From Verrucomicrobia subdivision 3 bacterium UBA7542 (lineage in GTDB: Bacteria > Verrucomicrobiota > Verrucomicrobiia > Limisphaerales > UBA11358): 18,107 nt of DNA. The stretch is taken from the NCBI GenBank assembly GCA_002479245.1, contig DLMG01000295.1, positions 2,683-20,789 of the forward strand. The letters are read 5' to 3'. How positions within the stretch are numbered: position 1 is the first letter of the stretch; each line of letters starts with the position of its first letter. Below the pieces are notes generated by a model. That model had not been told where the DNA came from, did no database searches, and saw only the letters and a program-made list of their open reading frames with translations. The translations under genes and the position numbers were made by a program. This document shows, one piece after another, positions 1-6,606 of the stretch.

Positions 1-1637
1 TGCGCGATGGCGTGACCGTCCGGCTCGAAGGCCCGTTGAAACCGGGCGACGGCGTGGTGTTCGACGCCGGCAAACCGGAAGAAAACGAGGAGGGCGGACG
101 GGTGTATGAAGTCCACCAACAACGTGCTGCCGGCGTCCCGCCGGCAGTTCTGAAAACAACCCAAACCAAGGGAGCGGGAAGGGCAAGCATGGCCCAAGAA
201 AGTCAGTCCTGCCGGCAAGATGCCAGCAGCACGCTGGAAACCGTCCTGCGCTTCGGCCATGGCGACATTGATTTCTCGCGCGTCCACGTCGGCGACAAGT
301 TGTGGAAGACCAGCGACCCGGAACTGGACCGGCGATTGCGTCAAAGCTTCGAAGGTGACGCGCCAAAGTTTCAGCGGCCCATTGAAATCGAAGTGCATGG
401 CGCTGCCGGCAAACCCCTCACACTCATCGCGTACGATGAATTCGGAAATGTCGCAAAAGTCGAATCATCCATGCCGCTGGCGAAAGCCGAAAAGCAGCCG
501 CTCACGACCGGACGTTTGCGCGAGCAACTGGGTCGGCTGGGTGGAACACCATTCCGGCTTGGCGAACTGGAAAATAATTTATCGGGTGAAGTTTTATTGC
601 CGGTGAGTGAGTTGAATCACCTGCGTCGCGAAATCACGGGGGAATTGGAAAAGCTTCGGCTGCGACCGAAGCGGTGGCAACTCAACGTGCTGCCGGCATC
701 TTGCCGGCAGGTCCATTCCAGAACTTCCGGCGGGACGCCGGAAGCACGTTTGGCGAATCTCATCGTCCTCGTCCGCAATCTGCCCCAACTCGAAGCCGTG
801 CTGCAGTGCGGCGTGACGACCATTTACTGCGAATTCGAAGACCCCAAAAAATATCGCGATGCCGTGGACGCCGTGCGCGCACACCGTCCCTCAACTCTCA
901 ACCCCTTGGCGCGGCGAAGCGGAGCGGAGACGGCTCAACCTTCAACCGTCTTCGTCGCTCCTCCGCGCATCTTCAAACCAGGCGAGGAATGGACGCTGGA
1001 GCAGGTGCGCTCCTGCAACGCGGATGGTTATCTGGTCCGCAATTACGATCACCTGAAGTTTTTCGCGAACGACCGGCGCATTGGCGATTATTCGCTGAAC
1101 GTGGCCAACCGGCTGGCGGCGGATTATTTTAAAAACCGGTTTGCGCTGGAACGCGTCACCACGAGTTACGATTTGAATTTTCAGCAACTTGAAGCGCTGT
1201 TGCTGGCCGCGCCGCCGGAATGGTTCGAGGTGACCATTCACCAGCACATGCCGATGTTTCACATGGAGCACTGCGTCTTCTGCGCGTTTCTTTCCAACGG
1301 CACGGATTTCCGGAACTGCGGTCGCCCGTGCGACGTGCATGACGTGCGGCTGCGCGACCGCGTCGGCGCGGAACATCCGGTGAAGGCCGACGTGGGCTGC
1401 CGGAACACGGTGTTCAACTCGCTGGCCCAGACCGGCGCGGAATATGTGTCGCGGATGATCGAGCTGGGCGTGCGGCATTTCCGCGTGGAATTCCTCAACG
1501 AAACGCCAGACCAGGTGACGGAGACCATTTCAAAATACCACCGGCTTTTGCGGGGCGAAATTTCTGGTACGCAACTCTGGCGCGAATTGAAATTAATGAA
1601 CCAGCTCGGCGTCACCCGCGGTCAGATGGGGAAATAA
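1..1637 (+). CDS. U32-family peptidase / DUF3656-type protein, 5' end outside window
   Basis: The frame is open to the left edge (codon 3-5 continues upstream), so the first possible start, GTG at 12, is probably internal and only about the last 545 residues are present. The part seen starts with a GDGVVFDAG segment typical of the domain after the first U32 catalytic region. It ends with a Cys-rich block: HCVFC at about 1269-1283, NCGRPC at about 1315-1332, and DVGCRNT near 1389. U32 proteins are annotated as collagenase-like peptidases. Several members are instead RNA-modification or hydroxylation factors that bind an Fe-S cluster through conserved cysteines, so the biochemical role is open. 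Two palindromic repeats are inserted in frame (121-237 and 684-750), and a third low-complexity insertion is possible at 890-948. The frame stays intact through all of them. The last 77 bp recur at 2254-2330. Confidence 0.85.
   Translation, partial: RDGVTVRLEGPLKPGDGVVFDAGKPEENEEGGRVYEVHQQRAAGVPPAVLKTTQTKGAGRASMAQESQSCRQDASSTLETVLRFGHGDIDFSRVHVGDKLWKTSDPELDRRLRQSFEGDAPKFQRPIEIEVHGAAGKPLTLIAYDEFGNVAKVESSMPLAKAEKQPLTTGRLREQLGRLGGTPFRLGELENNLSGEVLLPVSELNHLRREITGELEKLRLRPKRWQLNVLPASCRQVHSRTSGGTPEARLANLIVLVRNLPQLEAVLQCGVTTIYCEFEDPKKYRDAVDAVRAHRPSTLNPLARRSGAETAQPSTVFVAPPRIFKPGEEWTLEQVRSCNADGYLVRNYDHLKFFANDRRIGDYSLNVANRLAADYFKNRFALERVTTSYDLNFQQLEALLLAAPPEWFEVTIHQHMPMFHMEHCVFCAFLSNGTDFRNCGRPCDVHDVRLRDRVGAEHPVKADVGCRNTVFNSLAQTGAEYVSRMIELGVRHFRVEFLNETPDQVTETISKYHRLLRGEISGTQLWRELKLMNQLGVTRGQMGK
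121..237. repeat. In-frame palindromic repeat inside U32 gene (copy 1)
   Basis: The left arm at 121-147 (AACGTGCTGCCGGCG...) and the right arm at about 209-237 are imperfect inverted repeats around a 60-nt spacer. The insert adds roughly 40 low-complexity residues (from RAAGVPPAV to CRQDASSTLE) between GGRVYEV and TVLRFGHGDID, which would otherwise be nearly contiguous. It belongs to the same family as 684-750. Confidence 0.75.
684..750. repeat. In-frame palindromic repeat inside U32 gene (copy 2)
   Basis: Two 27-nt arms (684-710 and 724-750) form an imperfect inverted repeat with a 13-nt loop. The left arm starts with the same AACGTGCTGCCGGC as copy 1. It is read as about 22 residues (VLPASCRQVHSRTSGGTPEA) between LRPKRWQLN and RLANLIVLVRN, and the frame is preserved. 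Confidence 0.8.
1561..1637 (+). repeat. U32 gene 3' end, left copy of a gene-end duplication
   Basis: The last 77 bp of the U32 coding sequence align without gaps to 2254-2330, immediately after the phd/relE pair. Both copies encode nearly the same C-terminus (QLWRELKLMNQLGVTRGQ). Most of the roughly dozen differences are synonymous, for example TTA/CTG and GTCACC/GTAACT. Confidence 0.85.
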
Positions 1638-1664
1638 ATGTTCCGGCAAACTTGTTTTCCCCGC

Positions 1665-1693
1665 TTGACTTTGCGCGTTAAAGGCTCTAAATA
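1665..1693 (+). promoter_or_regulatory. Sigma70-like promoter for the phd/relE pair, apparently leaderless
   Basis: TTGACT (1665-1670), a 17-nt spacer, then TAAATA (1688-1693). Only 6 nt separate the -10 box from the ATG at 1700, so the predicted transcript start falls on or next to the start codon. No Shine-Dalgarno sequence precedes the ATG, which fits a leaderless mRNA. Confidence 0.6.
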
Positions 1694-1699
1694 GTCTAT

Positions 1700-1978
1700 A
1701 TGACGACGCTAACCATCACCAAAGCGAGGGTAAATCTTTCCGCGTGGCTGGAAAGGGCCAAGCAGGGCGAGGACATCGGCATTGTGTCCGGCGACCAGAT
1801 TGTGGCGCTCCGGCCCGTGACGGTTTCTTCGGACGACTATGCCTGGCGCGAATACGGCGCGACGCCCGCGGAGTTGCGGCGGTTTGAAAAGCGCATGGAG
1901 CGGGAACTGGCTGCCGAACGGAAACGCGGCGGGATTAAACGCTTCTCCGGCAATCTGGAAAAGGACCTGGCTGATTGA
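1700..1978 (+). CDS. Phd/YefM-type (prevent-host-death) antitoxin
   Basis: A 92-aa protein. The N-terminus (TITKARVNLSAWLERAKQGE) and the following IVSGDQIVALRPV match the Phd/YefM fold: a short helix-strand DNA-binding half, then a C-terminal helical region rich in Arg/Glu that would wrap the toxin. The expected role is to neutralise the toxin encoded next and to repress the operon by binding its own promoter, as in this family. ATG 1700 is chosen because it begins the conserved domain and sits just after a good promoter. The stop overlaps the toxin start by 4 nt (TTGA), so the two genes are translationally coupled. Family level is clear; the exact subfamily is not. Confidence 0.85.
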   Translation: MTTLTITKARVNLSAWLERAKQGEDIGIVSGDQIVALRPVTVSSDDYAWREYGATPAELRRFEKRMERELAAERKRGGIKRFSGNLEKDLAD

Positions 1979-2253
1979 AACCGCTGGAATTAAGCGGGGC
2001 CTTTCGTGCCGCAGTGCGGAAGTATCCCAGGGAAACGCGCGGCAAAATCGGCCGGGCCTTGCAGATTTTGGAGCGGGATTTCGGCCATCCGCACCGGCAT
2101 CAGGGGGTGGGCATCCGCAAACTCGCCGCAACCTGGTTTGAATTGCGGGTTGGTCTGGACCTCCGCCTTATTTTCCAAAACCGCGCCGACTGCCTGTGGT
2201 TTGTAATGGCTGGCAACCACGACGAAGTTCAAAAATTTCTTCGCGGCCTTTGA
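1975..2253 (+). CDS. RelE/ParE-superfamily toxin (partner of the Phd-type antitoxin)
   Basis: A 92-aa basic protein with a TTG start overlapping the antitoxin stop. The layout fits the RelE/ParE toxin fold: an N-terminal helical pair (GAFRAAVRKYPRETRGKIGRA), then strands ending ELRVGLDLRLIF and DCLWFVMAGNHDEVQKFL. RelE relatives cleave mRNA at the ribosome, while ParE relatives inhibit gyrase. The sequence does not decide between them, though the RLIF...GNHDEV pattern is more like the RelE-type small toxins. There is no separate ribosome binding site, so expression probably depends on the antitoxin. The gene ends one base before a duplicated U32 3' end. Confidence 0.8.
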   Translation: MKPLELSGAFRAAVRKYPRETRGKIGRALQILERDFGHPHRHQGVGIRKLAATWFELRVGLDLRLIFQNRADCLWFVMAGNHDEVQKFLRGL

Positions 2254-2330
2254 TTTCCGGCGCCCAGCTCTGGCGCGAATTGAAACTGATGAACCAGCTC
2301 GGCGTAACTCGCGGTCAGACGGGAAAATGA
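2254..2330 (+). pseudogene. Remnant of a U32 gene 3' end (right copy of the duplication)
   Basis: In frame it reads ISGAQLWRELKLMNQLGVTR..., then a TGA stop at 2328-2330, nearly identical to the end of the intact gene at 1561-1637. It has no start or upstream coding sequence of its own. The DUF2723 gene on the opposite strand overlaps its last 16 bp. Confidence 0.85.
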
Positions 2331-3730
2331 GTCGTCTGCGGTTGCTTTACCGGTCTCGCCAGCCAAGCCCCCAAAATTATGAGTCCGTAGCCCATCCAGA
2401 GTGCCAGCATGATATGCGATGCGGAGAAATATACCGCGTATAGCTCTTGAGACTGCCGATCCACGCCTGGATTCATCACTACCAACATCAGAAAAGCCAG
2501 GCAAACGTAGACCGGCAGCAACCCTAACATCCACCGACGTTCCGCCGCAGCCATTCGGTGCAGAAAACAAAATGGAATCAGGCACGGTACCAGATAGGGC
2601 CAACCAAATTCTTTTCCCGCCATGATAAAATACAAGCGGGCTTGGCCGAGAAAGAGTCCGACACCGACGGTCGGATTCATCCTCTCGTATTGGCCACGAG
2701 TAACCATGTGAAAGAAGCCTTCCACTGTGCGGGGATAACCCCAGTTCACCGGCGGATTCGTCATCGAGGCAATTGGCGGGTAGAAGTAAACCGCCAGACC
2801 TAGTAAAAACAAGCCGCTACAAATCAGGATGGCCTTCCATTCCGAAAACGCCTGACGCGTTTTTATCACAAGCCCAATGCCCATCAAACAGGTGATCACG
2901 CCCAGCAATATGTAAAAAAATTGCCCGCCGCCGCCTCTGAGCGACGGGAAATGGCCCAGGCAAATTCCGCCCAGCCCAGCCAGAAACAAAAAGCCGGCAA
3001 CCAGGAACATGTCCCGGCCGGTTTTCGGATTTCCGGTCATGACTAGAAACGGGATGGCTGGCGCGAAAGCGAATTCGATCTGGCTGTTCGTCAACAACAG
3101 CCCGTAAACCAGGGCGGCGCCATAAAGATATCGTTTCAACTCCGGCTGGAAATTCCAGCGCATGAGCAGGCACAGGACGAGACAAAGTAATAAAATACTC
3201 AACGGCCAGACGGCCACCATGACCACTTGAGGCCAGAAAGCGCCATTCAATCCAAAAACCATTCCCGCCACGTAGCCGCAAATCGCACGGAGCCATTTCT
3301 CTTCTTTTGGCTTTAATCTCTGAATGTCGGGCATCTGGTCCAAAATGGCCGTGCCGCCCCGTGACACCATCAGGGCAATCAAGCCGCAGGCCAAAGCACC
3401 CGCCACGGCCGAGGAAACGGCCACGCGCCAAGCGATGTTCGAAAACGGCAGCAATTTGGTGAACACCCATGCCCATAAGGTCCAAAGTGGATATCCCGGG
3501 GGAGACGACACACCGCCATACGCGGCCGCAGTGGACCAAACTCCTGAATTGTCCAGGCCCACATTTGGACTGAGCGTGAAAAGATAAACCACCAGCGCCA
3601 GCAGTGTTGTAGCGCCAAAGCTCAGCCAATCAGCTTGTTGAAAGAACGGCGCGCTCTGCGGCGCGGAGGGCATATCGCCGGACTGGCCGGCGGACTTATC
3701 CGATTCCGCGAAATCACAATCTGCATTCAT
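2315..3730 (-). CDS. DUF2723-family multi-pass membrane protein
   Basis: About 471 aa from the ATG at 3730. The reading frame stays open to 3892 on the minus strand, but the upstream residues look non-domain-like and would run into the neighbouring antitoxin gene, so a start at 3730 (MNADCDF) or 3766 is preferred; neither has a clear ribosome site. The N-terminal domain is diagnostic of DUF2723: a transmembrane helix, VYLFTLSPNVGLDNSG, then SSPPGYPLWTLWAWVFTKLL and PFSNIAWRV. About ten hydrophobic helices follow (for example GYVAGMVFGLNGAFWPQVVM and HIMLALWMGYGLIILGAWLA). The family has the shape of GT-C type membrane glycosyltransferases; function and substrate are unproven. It is shorter than many relatives, which carry a soluble C-terminal region, so the 3' end next to the U32 remnant could be truncated. 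Confidence 0.8.
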   Translation of the reverse strand: MNADCDFAESDKSAGQSGDMPSAPQSAPFFQQADWLSFGATTLLALVVYLFTLSPNVGLDNSGVWSTAAAYGGVSSPPGYPLWTLWAWVFTKLLPFSNIAWRVAVSSAVAGALACGLIALMVSRGGTAILDQMPDIQRLKPKEEKWLRAICGYVAGMVFGLNGAFWPQVVMVAVWPLSILLLCLVLCLLMRWNFQPELKRYLYGAALVYGLLLTNSQIEFAFAPAIPFLVMTGNPKTGRDMFLVAGFLFLAGLGGICLGHFPSLRGGGGQFFYILLGVITCLMGIGLVIKTRQAFSEWKAILICSGLFLLGLAVYFYPPIASMTNPPVNWGYPRTVEGFFHMVTRGQYERMNPTVGVGLFLGQARLYFIMAGKEFGWPYLVPCLIPFCFLHRMAAAERRWMLGLLPVYVCLAFLMLVVMNPGVDRQSQELYAVYFSASHIMLALWMGYGLIILGAWLARPVKQPQTTHFPV

Positions 3731-3869
3731 TGGGCGCGCATAATATCCGCAATACCAACCCGCCATCCAATAGACACCGCCGAAGACAAATTTGTATAAC
3801 GCTTTTAAAATGAATGCCAACGCGCAATGTTTAAAGCTGGAAATGCTCCAGCGTCGCGCGACTCGGCAC

Positions 3870-4166
3870 TCAGGCCGCCTCGTCCAAGGCAACGGAGACG
3901 CGCAGACCCAAGGGTTTCAAAATTTCCTGCAACGTGGCCAGCGTGGGATTGCCATTTTTCGACAGAATTTTGTAAAGGCTCGGCCGTTTGAGGCCCACGC
4001 GCCCGGCCAGACTGCCCATGCCGCCGCCGGCTTCCACCACATCTTTGAGCGCAATCAGGAACGCGGCGCTGTTTTTCTCCGCCAGTACCTGGGCGAGATA
4101 GTCGGCGGCGTAGTGCGGGTCTTCCAGCCGTTTGAGCAGGTCATCTCTATAATTTTTCAGACGCAT
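3870..4166 (-). CDS. HigA-like addiction-module antitoxin, copy 1
   Basis: A 98-aa antidote protein of the 'putative addiction module antidote' type. The N-terminus NYRDDLLKRLEDPHYAADYL is typical, followed by GGGMGSLAGRVGLKRPSLYK (a helix-turn-helix at about residues 47-70) and LSKNGNPTLATLQEILKPLG. It would bind the RelE-like partner encoded upstream and autoregulate through the HTH. The ATG at 4166 lies inside the toxin's original 3' end, giving a 20-nt overlap. Because the toxin gene has lost a base, the toxin frame now runs straight into this gene, creating one 213-codon reading frame (4511 to 3870). A copy with 92 of 98 identical residues lies at 8327-8623. Confidence 0.9.
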   Translation of the reverse strand: MRLKNYRDDLLKRLEDPHYAADYLAQVLAEKNSAAFLIALKDVVEAGGGMGSLAGRVGLKRPSLYKILSKNGNPTLATLQEILKPLGLRVSVALDEAA

Positions 4167-4511
4167 ATTTCGTAAATTGTTGCCATAATTCCTGTGCCCG
4201 GCGGATGTCGCGTGCCTGGCTGCTTTTGTCGCCGCACCCAGCAGGACGACGATTTGCCGCCCGTGAAGTCCGTAATACACGCGGAGTCCCGGGCCAAAGG
4301 CGATTCGCAACTCAATCACCCCGCCGCCCACGGATTTGCAATCGCCGAAATTTCCAGCGCGCACGCGGGTCAGACGGGCGTCCACCGCCACCTGCATTCT
4401 TTGGTCGCGAAGGGAATCGAACCACTCGTCAAACGGGACAAGTCCGTTCTGAAGCTCCAGCTTCTTGATTTCCCTTTCGAGCACCGGAAGACTGTAACCT
4501 ATAGATGACAA
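4147..4511 (-). pseudogene. RelE/HigB-like toxin with a frameshift near its C-terminus
   Basis: The start is TTG at 4511, supported by TAAGAGG at 4520-4526 with 8-nt spacing. The frame gives a standard toxin body: PFDEWFDSLRDQR, then GGGVIELRIAFGPGLRVYYG and IVVLL. At 4236-4239 the reading frame is lost. The expected family C-terminus (CGDKSSQARDIRRAQELW, ending FTKYASEKL and TAG at 4147) is present but in another frame, as if one base had been deleted. The unshifted frame reads nonsense for about 24 residues and then enters the antitoxin. It could be an inactivated toxin, a sequencing error, or less likely a programmed frameshift. The broken region holds conserved residues of the family, so the fused product is unlikely to be a working toxin. 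Confidence 0.8.
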
Positions 4512-4573
4512 TGCGTCAACCTCTTACCGGAAGTTTTTCCATGGGGCACTTCAAGATGCGGTCCCTGCCGATC

Positions 4574-4785
4574 CGCCGCCACTGCAAGGATTCCTTCAGG
4601 GTTTGAATTTATCCGGAATGAGGAATCCAGGAAGGCAGGAGAAAAGCCGGTTCATGGTTTCATGGGTTCCTTATTGAAACCAAGTTGCGGGTGGATGGTT
4701 CCGGCAGGAAAAGCCACTGCGCTTCCGCGCCGGTCCCGCCGGAGCCGCTCCAGCCCGTCTTGCACGAGAAAATCGAGCGGTTGAA
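4574..4785 (+). repeat. Repeat A, copy 1
   Basis: It starts GGATTCCTTCAGGGTTTGAA and ends in a CCGCTC...GAGCGG stem. It shares nearly its full length with 5715-5930, including GAAAAGCCGGTTCATGG and GGAAAAGCCACTGCGCTTCC. A second internal stem pairs GGTTCCGGCAGGA with TCCCGCCGGAGCC. No ribosome site or conserved protein is visible in it. The 62 bases between the toxin start and this repeat show nothing. Confidence 0.8.
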
Positions 4786-4824
4786 CTCCACTGGTGTCAA
4801 TCGTGGGTGACGTCTTGATTTGTC

Positions 4825-4902
4825 GCGGAGCGCGGATTGTCCCCAATCCGCAGCGGCTGGACAGGTCAAATGCGCTGCGAGTTGAGACAACTCGCGCTCC
4901 GC
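4825..4902. repeat. Three-way palindromic repeat
   Basis: The outer stem GCGGAGCGCG/CGCGCTCCGC encloses two inner hairpins, CGGATTG-tccc-CAATCCG and GCGAGTTG-aga-CAACTCGC. It is intergenic, upstream of the nucleotidyltransferase gene. The design of an outer stem plus two hairpins is the same as at 13765-13888, but the sequence is different. Confidence 0.8.
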
Positions 4903-4965
4903 CCCGGCAGTTGCCACGGAATCTCCCGGCTTGCTTTGGAGGGTGTTTTCGGCCAACAGTGAGGC

Positions 4966-5280
4966 ATGGTTGACCGCGCGCAAATCCGTAAATTCAGTCA
5001 GGCTGTGGCGCAACAGTTCCGTCCGAACAAAATCGTTCTCTTCGGCTCCTATGCCTACGGCAAGCCCACGGACGATTCGGACGTGGATTTGCTGGTCATC
5101 ATGTCCCGCACCCGCGCGCGTGGTGAACGAATGTCGGTGCGCATCCGGCACGCCGTTCGCCGAAACTTTCCGCTGGATTTGCTGGTGCGGACGCCGGCGG
5201 AGGTAGGCAAGCGATTGCGATGGGGCGATGGTTTCCTGCAGGAAGTCATGGAAAAGGGCGAGGTTCTGTATGAAGCCTAG
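4966..5280 (+). CDS. MNT-type minimal nucleotidyltransferase (MntA-like antitoxin)
   Basis: A 104-aa protein with the polymerase-beta nucleotidyltransferase signature: GSYAYGKPTDDSDVDLLV gives Gly27-Ser28 and the metal-binding Asp39 and Asp41, and a third acidic residue is probably Asp71 in FPLDLLV. In characterised MNT/HEPN pairs the transferase modifies the HEPN toxin with AMP groups and so silences it. That is the inferred role here. ATG 4966 gives the family's usual N-terminus, with GAGG at 4961-4964, unusually close at 1 nt. The gene overlaps the HEPN gene by 11 nt. The pair is bracketed by repeat A copies 1 and 2. Confidence 0.88.
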   Translation: MVDRAQIRKFSQAVAQQFRPNKIVLFGSYAYGKPTDDSDVDLLVIMSRTRARGERMSVRIRHAVRRNFPLDLLVRTPAEVGKRLRWGDGFLQEVMEKGEVLYEA

Positions 5281-5656
5281 CACGCGCGAGTGGGTGAAAA
5301 AGGCGGAGAATGATTTCAAGGCCGCCGGCCAGCTTCTCCGCCGCCGCAAAGACGTGGTGCCGGACGCGGCGAGTTTTTTCTGCCAGCAGTGCGTGGAGAA
5401 GTATCTCAAGGCGCGGCTGATTGAGGTGGGCATTGCTTTTCCCCGCACGCATGATTTGCTGCAACTCCTGAATCTTTGTCTCCCGGTCGAGCCGCTGTGG
5501 TCGGCTTACGCAAAAAGCGTGGATGCGATGTCGGACTACGCGGTGGATTTTCGGTATCCCGGCCATTCCGCGACTTTGGCGGAAGCCCGGCGAAGTTTCA
5601 AAGGTTGCAAGGCCATTCGCCGGGAAGTCCGGTTGAGCCTCGGTTTGCCGGTGTGA
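5270..5656 (+). CDS. HEPN-domain protein (toxin partner of the MNT protein)
   Basis: A 128-aa protein from ATG 5270, which overlaps the end of the transferase gene; an upstream in-frame ATG at 5228 would only add residues read inside that gene. It matches the PF05168-type HEPN domain: EWVKKAENDFKAAGQLL, then SFFCQQCVEKYLKARL at residues 35-50, PRTHDLLQLL, and DFRYPG near the end. HEPN proteins paired with MNT partners are usually ribonucleases with an R-x4-6-H motif. A textbook motif is not evident here; the nearest is RYPGH (R-x3-H), so nuclease activity is uncertain. Co-transcription with the MNT gene is likely from the overlap. Confidence 0.85.
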   Translation: MKPSTREWVKKAENDFKAAGQLLRRRKDVVPDAASFFCQQCVEKYLKARLIEVGIAFPRTHDLLQLLNLCLPVEPLWSAYAKSVDAMSDYAVDFRYPGHSATLAEARRSFKGCKAIRREVRLSLGLPV

Positions 5657-5714
5657 TTGACCTGTTCCTGCGGACAATTTTGAACAGCCCCGCGCGGTTC
5701 ATGTTTGCCTATTT

Positions 5715-5930
5715 CGCCGCAGCCGCAAAGATTCCTTCATGGTTTGAAATTATCCGGAATGAGGAATCCAGGAATGCAGGAGAAAAGCCGGTTCATGGTT
5801 TCATGGGTTCCTTATCGAAACCAAGTTGCGGGTGTCTGGTTCCGGCAGGAAAAGCCGCTGCGCTTCCGCGCCGGTCCCGCCGGAGCCGCTCAAGCCCGTC
5901 CGGCACGGGAAAATCGAGCGGATGTGCTTC
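5715..5930 (+). repeat. Repeat A, copy 2
   Basis: Direct repeat of 4574-4785 with scattered base changes over its whole length. The terminal stem is CCGCTC...CCCGTccggcACGGG...GAGCGG. It lies between the HEPN gene and the mazEF-like pair. Nothing else is seen in 5657-5950. Confidence 0.8.
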
Positions 5931-5950
5931 AAGACCGCACATTTTCCAAC

Positions 5951-5978
5951 TTGCCCGCGAAAATAAACGCATTATCTT
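5951..5978 (+). promoter_or_regulatory. Possible promoter of the mazEF-like pair, leaderless arrangement
   Basis: TTGCCC (5951-5956), a 16-nt spacer, then TATCTT (5973-5978). Six nt separate the -10 box from the ATG at 5985 and there is no Shine-Dalgarno sequence. This is the same geometry as the phd promoter at 1665-1693, although the boxes are weaker. Confidence 0.4.
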
Positions 5979-5984
5979 TTCAGT

Positions 5985-6179
5985 ATGAGCACAGCGACCG
6001 CGCATTTGCTTGAAGAATTCGAACAGCTTTCTCCCGGCGAGCAAAAGGAGTTCAGCCGCGTCATTCTTCACCGCACGGCCCAACTCGATTACGCCGCGCC
6101 CACGGATGAAGAGTTGACCGCCGCCGCCGCCAGCGTCTTCGCCCTGCACGACAAGGAGGAAGATGCCTCGGCGCGGTGA
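5985..6179 (+). CDS. Small antitoxin-like protein upstream of MazF/PemK toxin
   Basis: A 64-aa acidic protein (MSTATAHLLEEFEQLSPGEQ..., then APTDEELTAAAASVFALHD). It shows no HTH or AbrB motif. It resembles the short 'addiction module' partners found before PemK/MazF toxins in related bacteria, probably a toxin-wrapping peptide. It overlaps the toxin gene by 17 nt, which together with its size and position is the main reason for the antitoxin call. The start is fixed by the proposed leaderless promoter. Role as antitoxin is inferred from context. Confidence 0.7.
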   Translation: MSTATAHLLEEFEQLSPGEQKEFSRVILHRTAQLDYAAPTDEELTAAAASVFALHDKEEDASAR

Positions 6180-6471
6180 AGTTTGGCTGGTTGACCTCGG
6201 CCTGGCACAAAAGGTTCGGCCCGCCTTGATTCTGAACATCCCCTATCAAGACGCCGACCGTGCGCTCATCACAATAGTCTCGCATTCGACAGCGCTTCGC
6301 GGTTCGGAATTTGAAATTACCGTTGCCGTTCCCTTCCTCAAACAGGGCGCTTTTGTCGTCCAAAGCCTGATTACAATTCCGTCCAAACTGGCACTCCGTA
6401 AACTTGGCGGCCTGACTCCCTCGCAGCTTGTGCCGGTTGAACAAGGAGTTCGGCGCTGGCTTGGCTTGTGA
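6163..6471 (+). CDS. PemK/MazF-family endoribonuclease toxin
   Basis: A 102-aa protein with the characteristic start MPRRGEVWLVDLGLAQKVRPALIL. It continues with ITIVSHSTALRGSEFEITV and ends LGGLTPSQLVPVEQGVRRWLGL. MazF/PemK toxins are sequence-specific mRNA interferases with an SH3-like barrel. The GEVW strand and the R-P-A-L-I loop are the family's hallmarks, and both are intact. ATG 6163 is preceded by AAGGAGG at 6153-6159 with only 3 nt spacing. The length is close to the usual 105-115 aa, so the toxin looks complete. Confidence 0.88.
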   Translation: MPRRGEVWLVDLGLAQKVRPALILNIPYQDADRALITIVSHSTALRGSEFEITVAVPFLKQGAFVVQSLITIPSKLALRKLGGLTPSQLVPVEQGVRRWLGL

Positions 6472-6497
6472 CGAAAAGGCCATCCGCCGGGAGGTCA

Positions 6498-6525
6498 GAG
6501 ACTCCTCACGTCGTCTCCTACTATA
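6498..6525. repeat. Single arm of the GACTCCTCACGTCGTCTCC repeat
   Basis: The stretch around GACTCCTCACGTCGTCTCC at 6501-6521 matches the right arm of the in-frame palindrome at 16979-17045 and a related stretch at 8769-8795 (GCCTCCTCACGTCGGCTGC). Here the other arm is missing, so it is a decayed copy. Confidence 0.65.
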
Positions 6526-6536
6526 ATCACGAACGG

Positions 6537-6606
6537 TTTTGCGGGTGGATGGTTCCGGCAGGAAAAGCCACTACACTTCCGCGCCGGTCCCGCCGGAGCC
6601 GCCACC
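6537..6606 (+). repeat. Repeat A, copy 3 (partial, central part)
   Basis: This copy covers only the middle of repeat A, from TTGCGGGTGGATGGTTCCGG to CCCGCCGGAGCCGCC. It is in the same orientation as the other copies and abuts the nested palindromes at 6607. Confidence 0.75.

Noticed and set aside
3870..4511. Genuine 213-aa toxin-antitoxin fusion protein
   Set aside because: The toxin's family-typical C-terminus is preserved in another frame, and the bridging residues are nonsense relative to the family, so a frameshift explains it better. Kept as a finding only.
4660..5448. 262-codon minus-strand frame across repeat A, the 4825 palindrome and the MNT gene
   Set aside because: It runs through unrelated repeats and is antisense to a well-supported gene; part of it recurs only because repeat A recurs.
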